Assembly (NCBI GenBank): GCA_005406025.1
Contig: BGZK01000180.1
Span: 434,001 to 498,000 of the forward strand
Reading direction: 5' to 3'
DNA from: Eumeta japonica
Lineage: Eukaryota > Arthropoda > Insecta > Lepidoptera > Psychidae
Length of the DNA: 64,000 bases
Positions 63,013 through 64,000 of this stretch are shown here, piece by piece (the first letter of the stretch is position 1; every line of letters starts with the position of its first letter). The translations under genes and the position numbers were made by a program. The notes under the pieces were generated by a model, which saw only the letters and a list, made by a program, of their open reading frames with translations, ran no database searches and was not told the origin of the DNA.

Positions 63013-63354
63013 TTTGTCGGCAGAAAAACGGAGATACAACGGCGTGACATCTCCTCGTGACATTTGACGCTCACGTTTGTTATAAGTTAATACTCTATCC
63101 TAATAAGTTAATACATATCCATAATATGCAATTTAATTTTAAATCTCACGCAAAGTGAAAGCGAAAAATCTGTCTAGTTTGTATGTGCTCACGAATGATA
63201 CTAGATCTCTGTTTGCTGTAGGACGCTGCGATAATCCTAAAAAGCAGTCTTAAATATCACTTACACTGACGATAATCTGATATACTCCGAGTGCCAGCGA
63301 AGGCTCGCTGTCGTAATGAATAGACGTCTATGAAACAAATAAGAAGATTAATTA

Positions 63355-63440
63355 GTACATTCTTGTGATTCGTTGAAGACGCACGTGTCACGTGTGTCGC
63401 ACTGTGAAACAACCGCGCGCAACTATTCGAATACAGGTTA
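63355..63440 (+). promoter_or_regulatory. Possible promoter/first exon of a further CYP9 gene
   Basis: ATTCTTGTGATTCGTTGAAG and CGCACGTGTCACGTGTGTCG line up with the gene 2 block CTTGTCGCGTTTGAAGG and CCGACACGTGTGTG. By the spacing in genes 2 and 3, the ATG would lie near 65.3 kb, outside the window. No TATA box is clear. Confidence 0.25.
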
Positions 63441-64000
63441 AGATTATAGTGAGATTGCAATGCAGTTTATTACAGAAAAATAACACGTAAATCGTTATAA
63501 TAAACCCGTTAATATTAATTGATTTAAGGAAGACCGTTCTGGCATTTTTGTTTAGGTTAGTACATTACTAAATGAGTTCGACCTTGTCTCTACATTGACC
63601 TCCATGACAATGATATGATTGCTGCCTTCAAATTACATTCTAAGGGCCTCTTCCATGACCTTCTTCTAGATTTTTTTTTTTGAAAATTAGTTTAAAACCT
63701 TATCAGTATGAAATTCATTAATATTTCTTTTCATTTAAACGAATCGTATTACACTGATAAAATTAATGCAATTTAATAAACAAACCTACGTAAATTCCGT
63801 TTCACTATTCTTGTTACGGAGCACTAAAACATATTTATTTTAATTACGTGTGTTCATTCAAAATTGTATTGTCATATAATACTAAATAATTTTTCACTTT
63901 CATTTCCTTATTCCGTTAACAGAAATCTGTTGCTTATATTTCTGTCCCTATCTCAAGAACGAACGAGTATATACAATTTTATACTTCTATGCTTTTGGAT
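63441..64000. other. Nothing recognised up to the window edge
   Basis: AT-rich DNA without coding sequence. Confidence 0.45.

Noticed and set aside
1..64000. CRISPR array, rRNA or bacterial operon structure
   Set aside because: The DNA is clearly animal, with spliced genes; no regularly spaced repeats or rRNA sequence were seen.

Overview
The window is insect genomic DNA, most probably from a moth or butterfly. It carries a same-strand tandem array of cytochrome P450 genes of clan 3, family CYP9: the last exon of one gene (gene 0, 2169-2344) and three complete ten-exon genes (gene 1, 11859-23642; gene 2, 36619-43620; gene 3, 47897-58959). The lepidopteran call rests on the CYP9 gene structure, AT-rich introns and the types of repeat present (RTE and Jockey/CR1-like non-LTR elements, mariners, a Helitron, and short repeats resembling ones common in Lepidoptera). 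It is inference; no species is identified.

All three complete genes are open from ATG to stop after splicing. They have identical exon lengths and intron phases (200/161/138/203/136/93/222/101/169/176 nt; the last exon of gene 2 has one extra codon) and encode 532, 533 and 532 residues. Each has the N-terminal anchor, the proline-rich hinge, the C-helix WxxxR, the I-helix AGFDT, ExxR, PERF and the haem loop with its cysteine. In each, the ATG lies two bases after a 3' splice acceptor, which implies an intron in the 5' UTR. A related promoter/first-exon signature is seen 1.8-2 kb upstream of genes 2 and 3. A similar sequence near 63360 hints at a further gene past the right edge.

Layout: 1-2168 is the last intron of gene 0, homologous to intron 9 of gene 1, with an endonuclease fragment inserted. 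2345-11858 is intergenic with a broken Helitron helicase joined to a reverse-transcriptase fragment. 11859-23642 is gene 1, whose introns hold a TIR element and two non-LTR fragments. 23645-36618 is a transposon graveyard: mariner, four non-LTR pieces, an internally deleted hAT-like element with TIRs and near-perfect 8-bp target duplications, and a TIR element encoding a cysteine-rich C-terminus. 36619-43620 is gene 2, with a retroelement in intron 4. 43621-47896 is a fairly clean intergenic stretch with the gene 3 promoter. 47897-58959 is gene 3, with a hAT-like remnant in intron 2 and a reverse Jockey-like element in intron 9. 58960-64000 is intergenic with a dead mariner and a hairpin MITE.

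The P450s are inferred to be microsomal monooxygenases of the xenobiotic/allelochemical detoxification type, arisen by tandem duplication and since homogenised in patches by gene conversion. No clearly new biological system was found. The most unusual items are the patchy exon identity, the internally deleted hAT-like element, the cysteine-rich TIR element, and a high number of short near-perfect palindromes in non-coding DNA.
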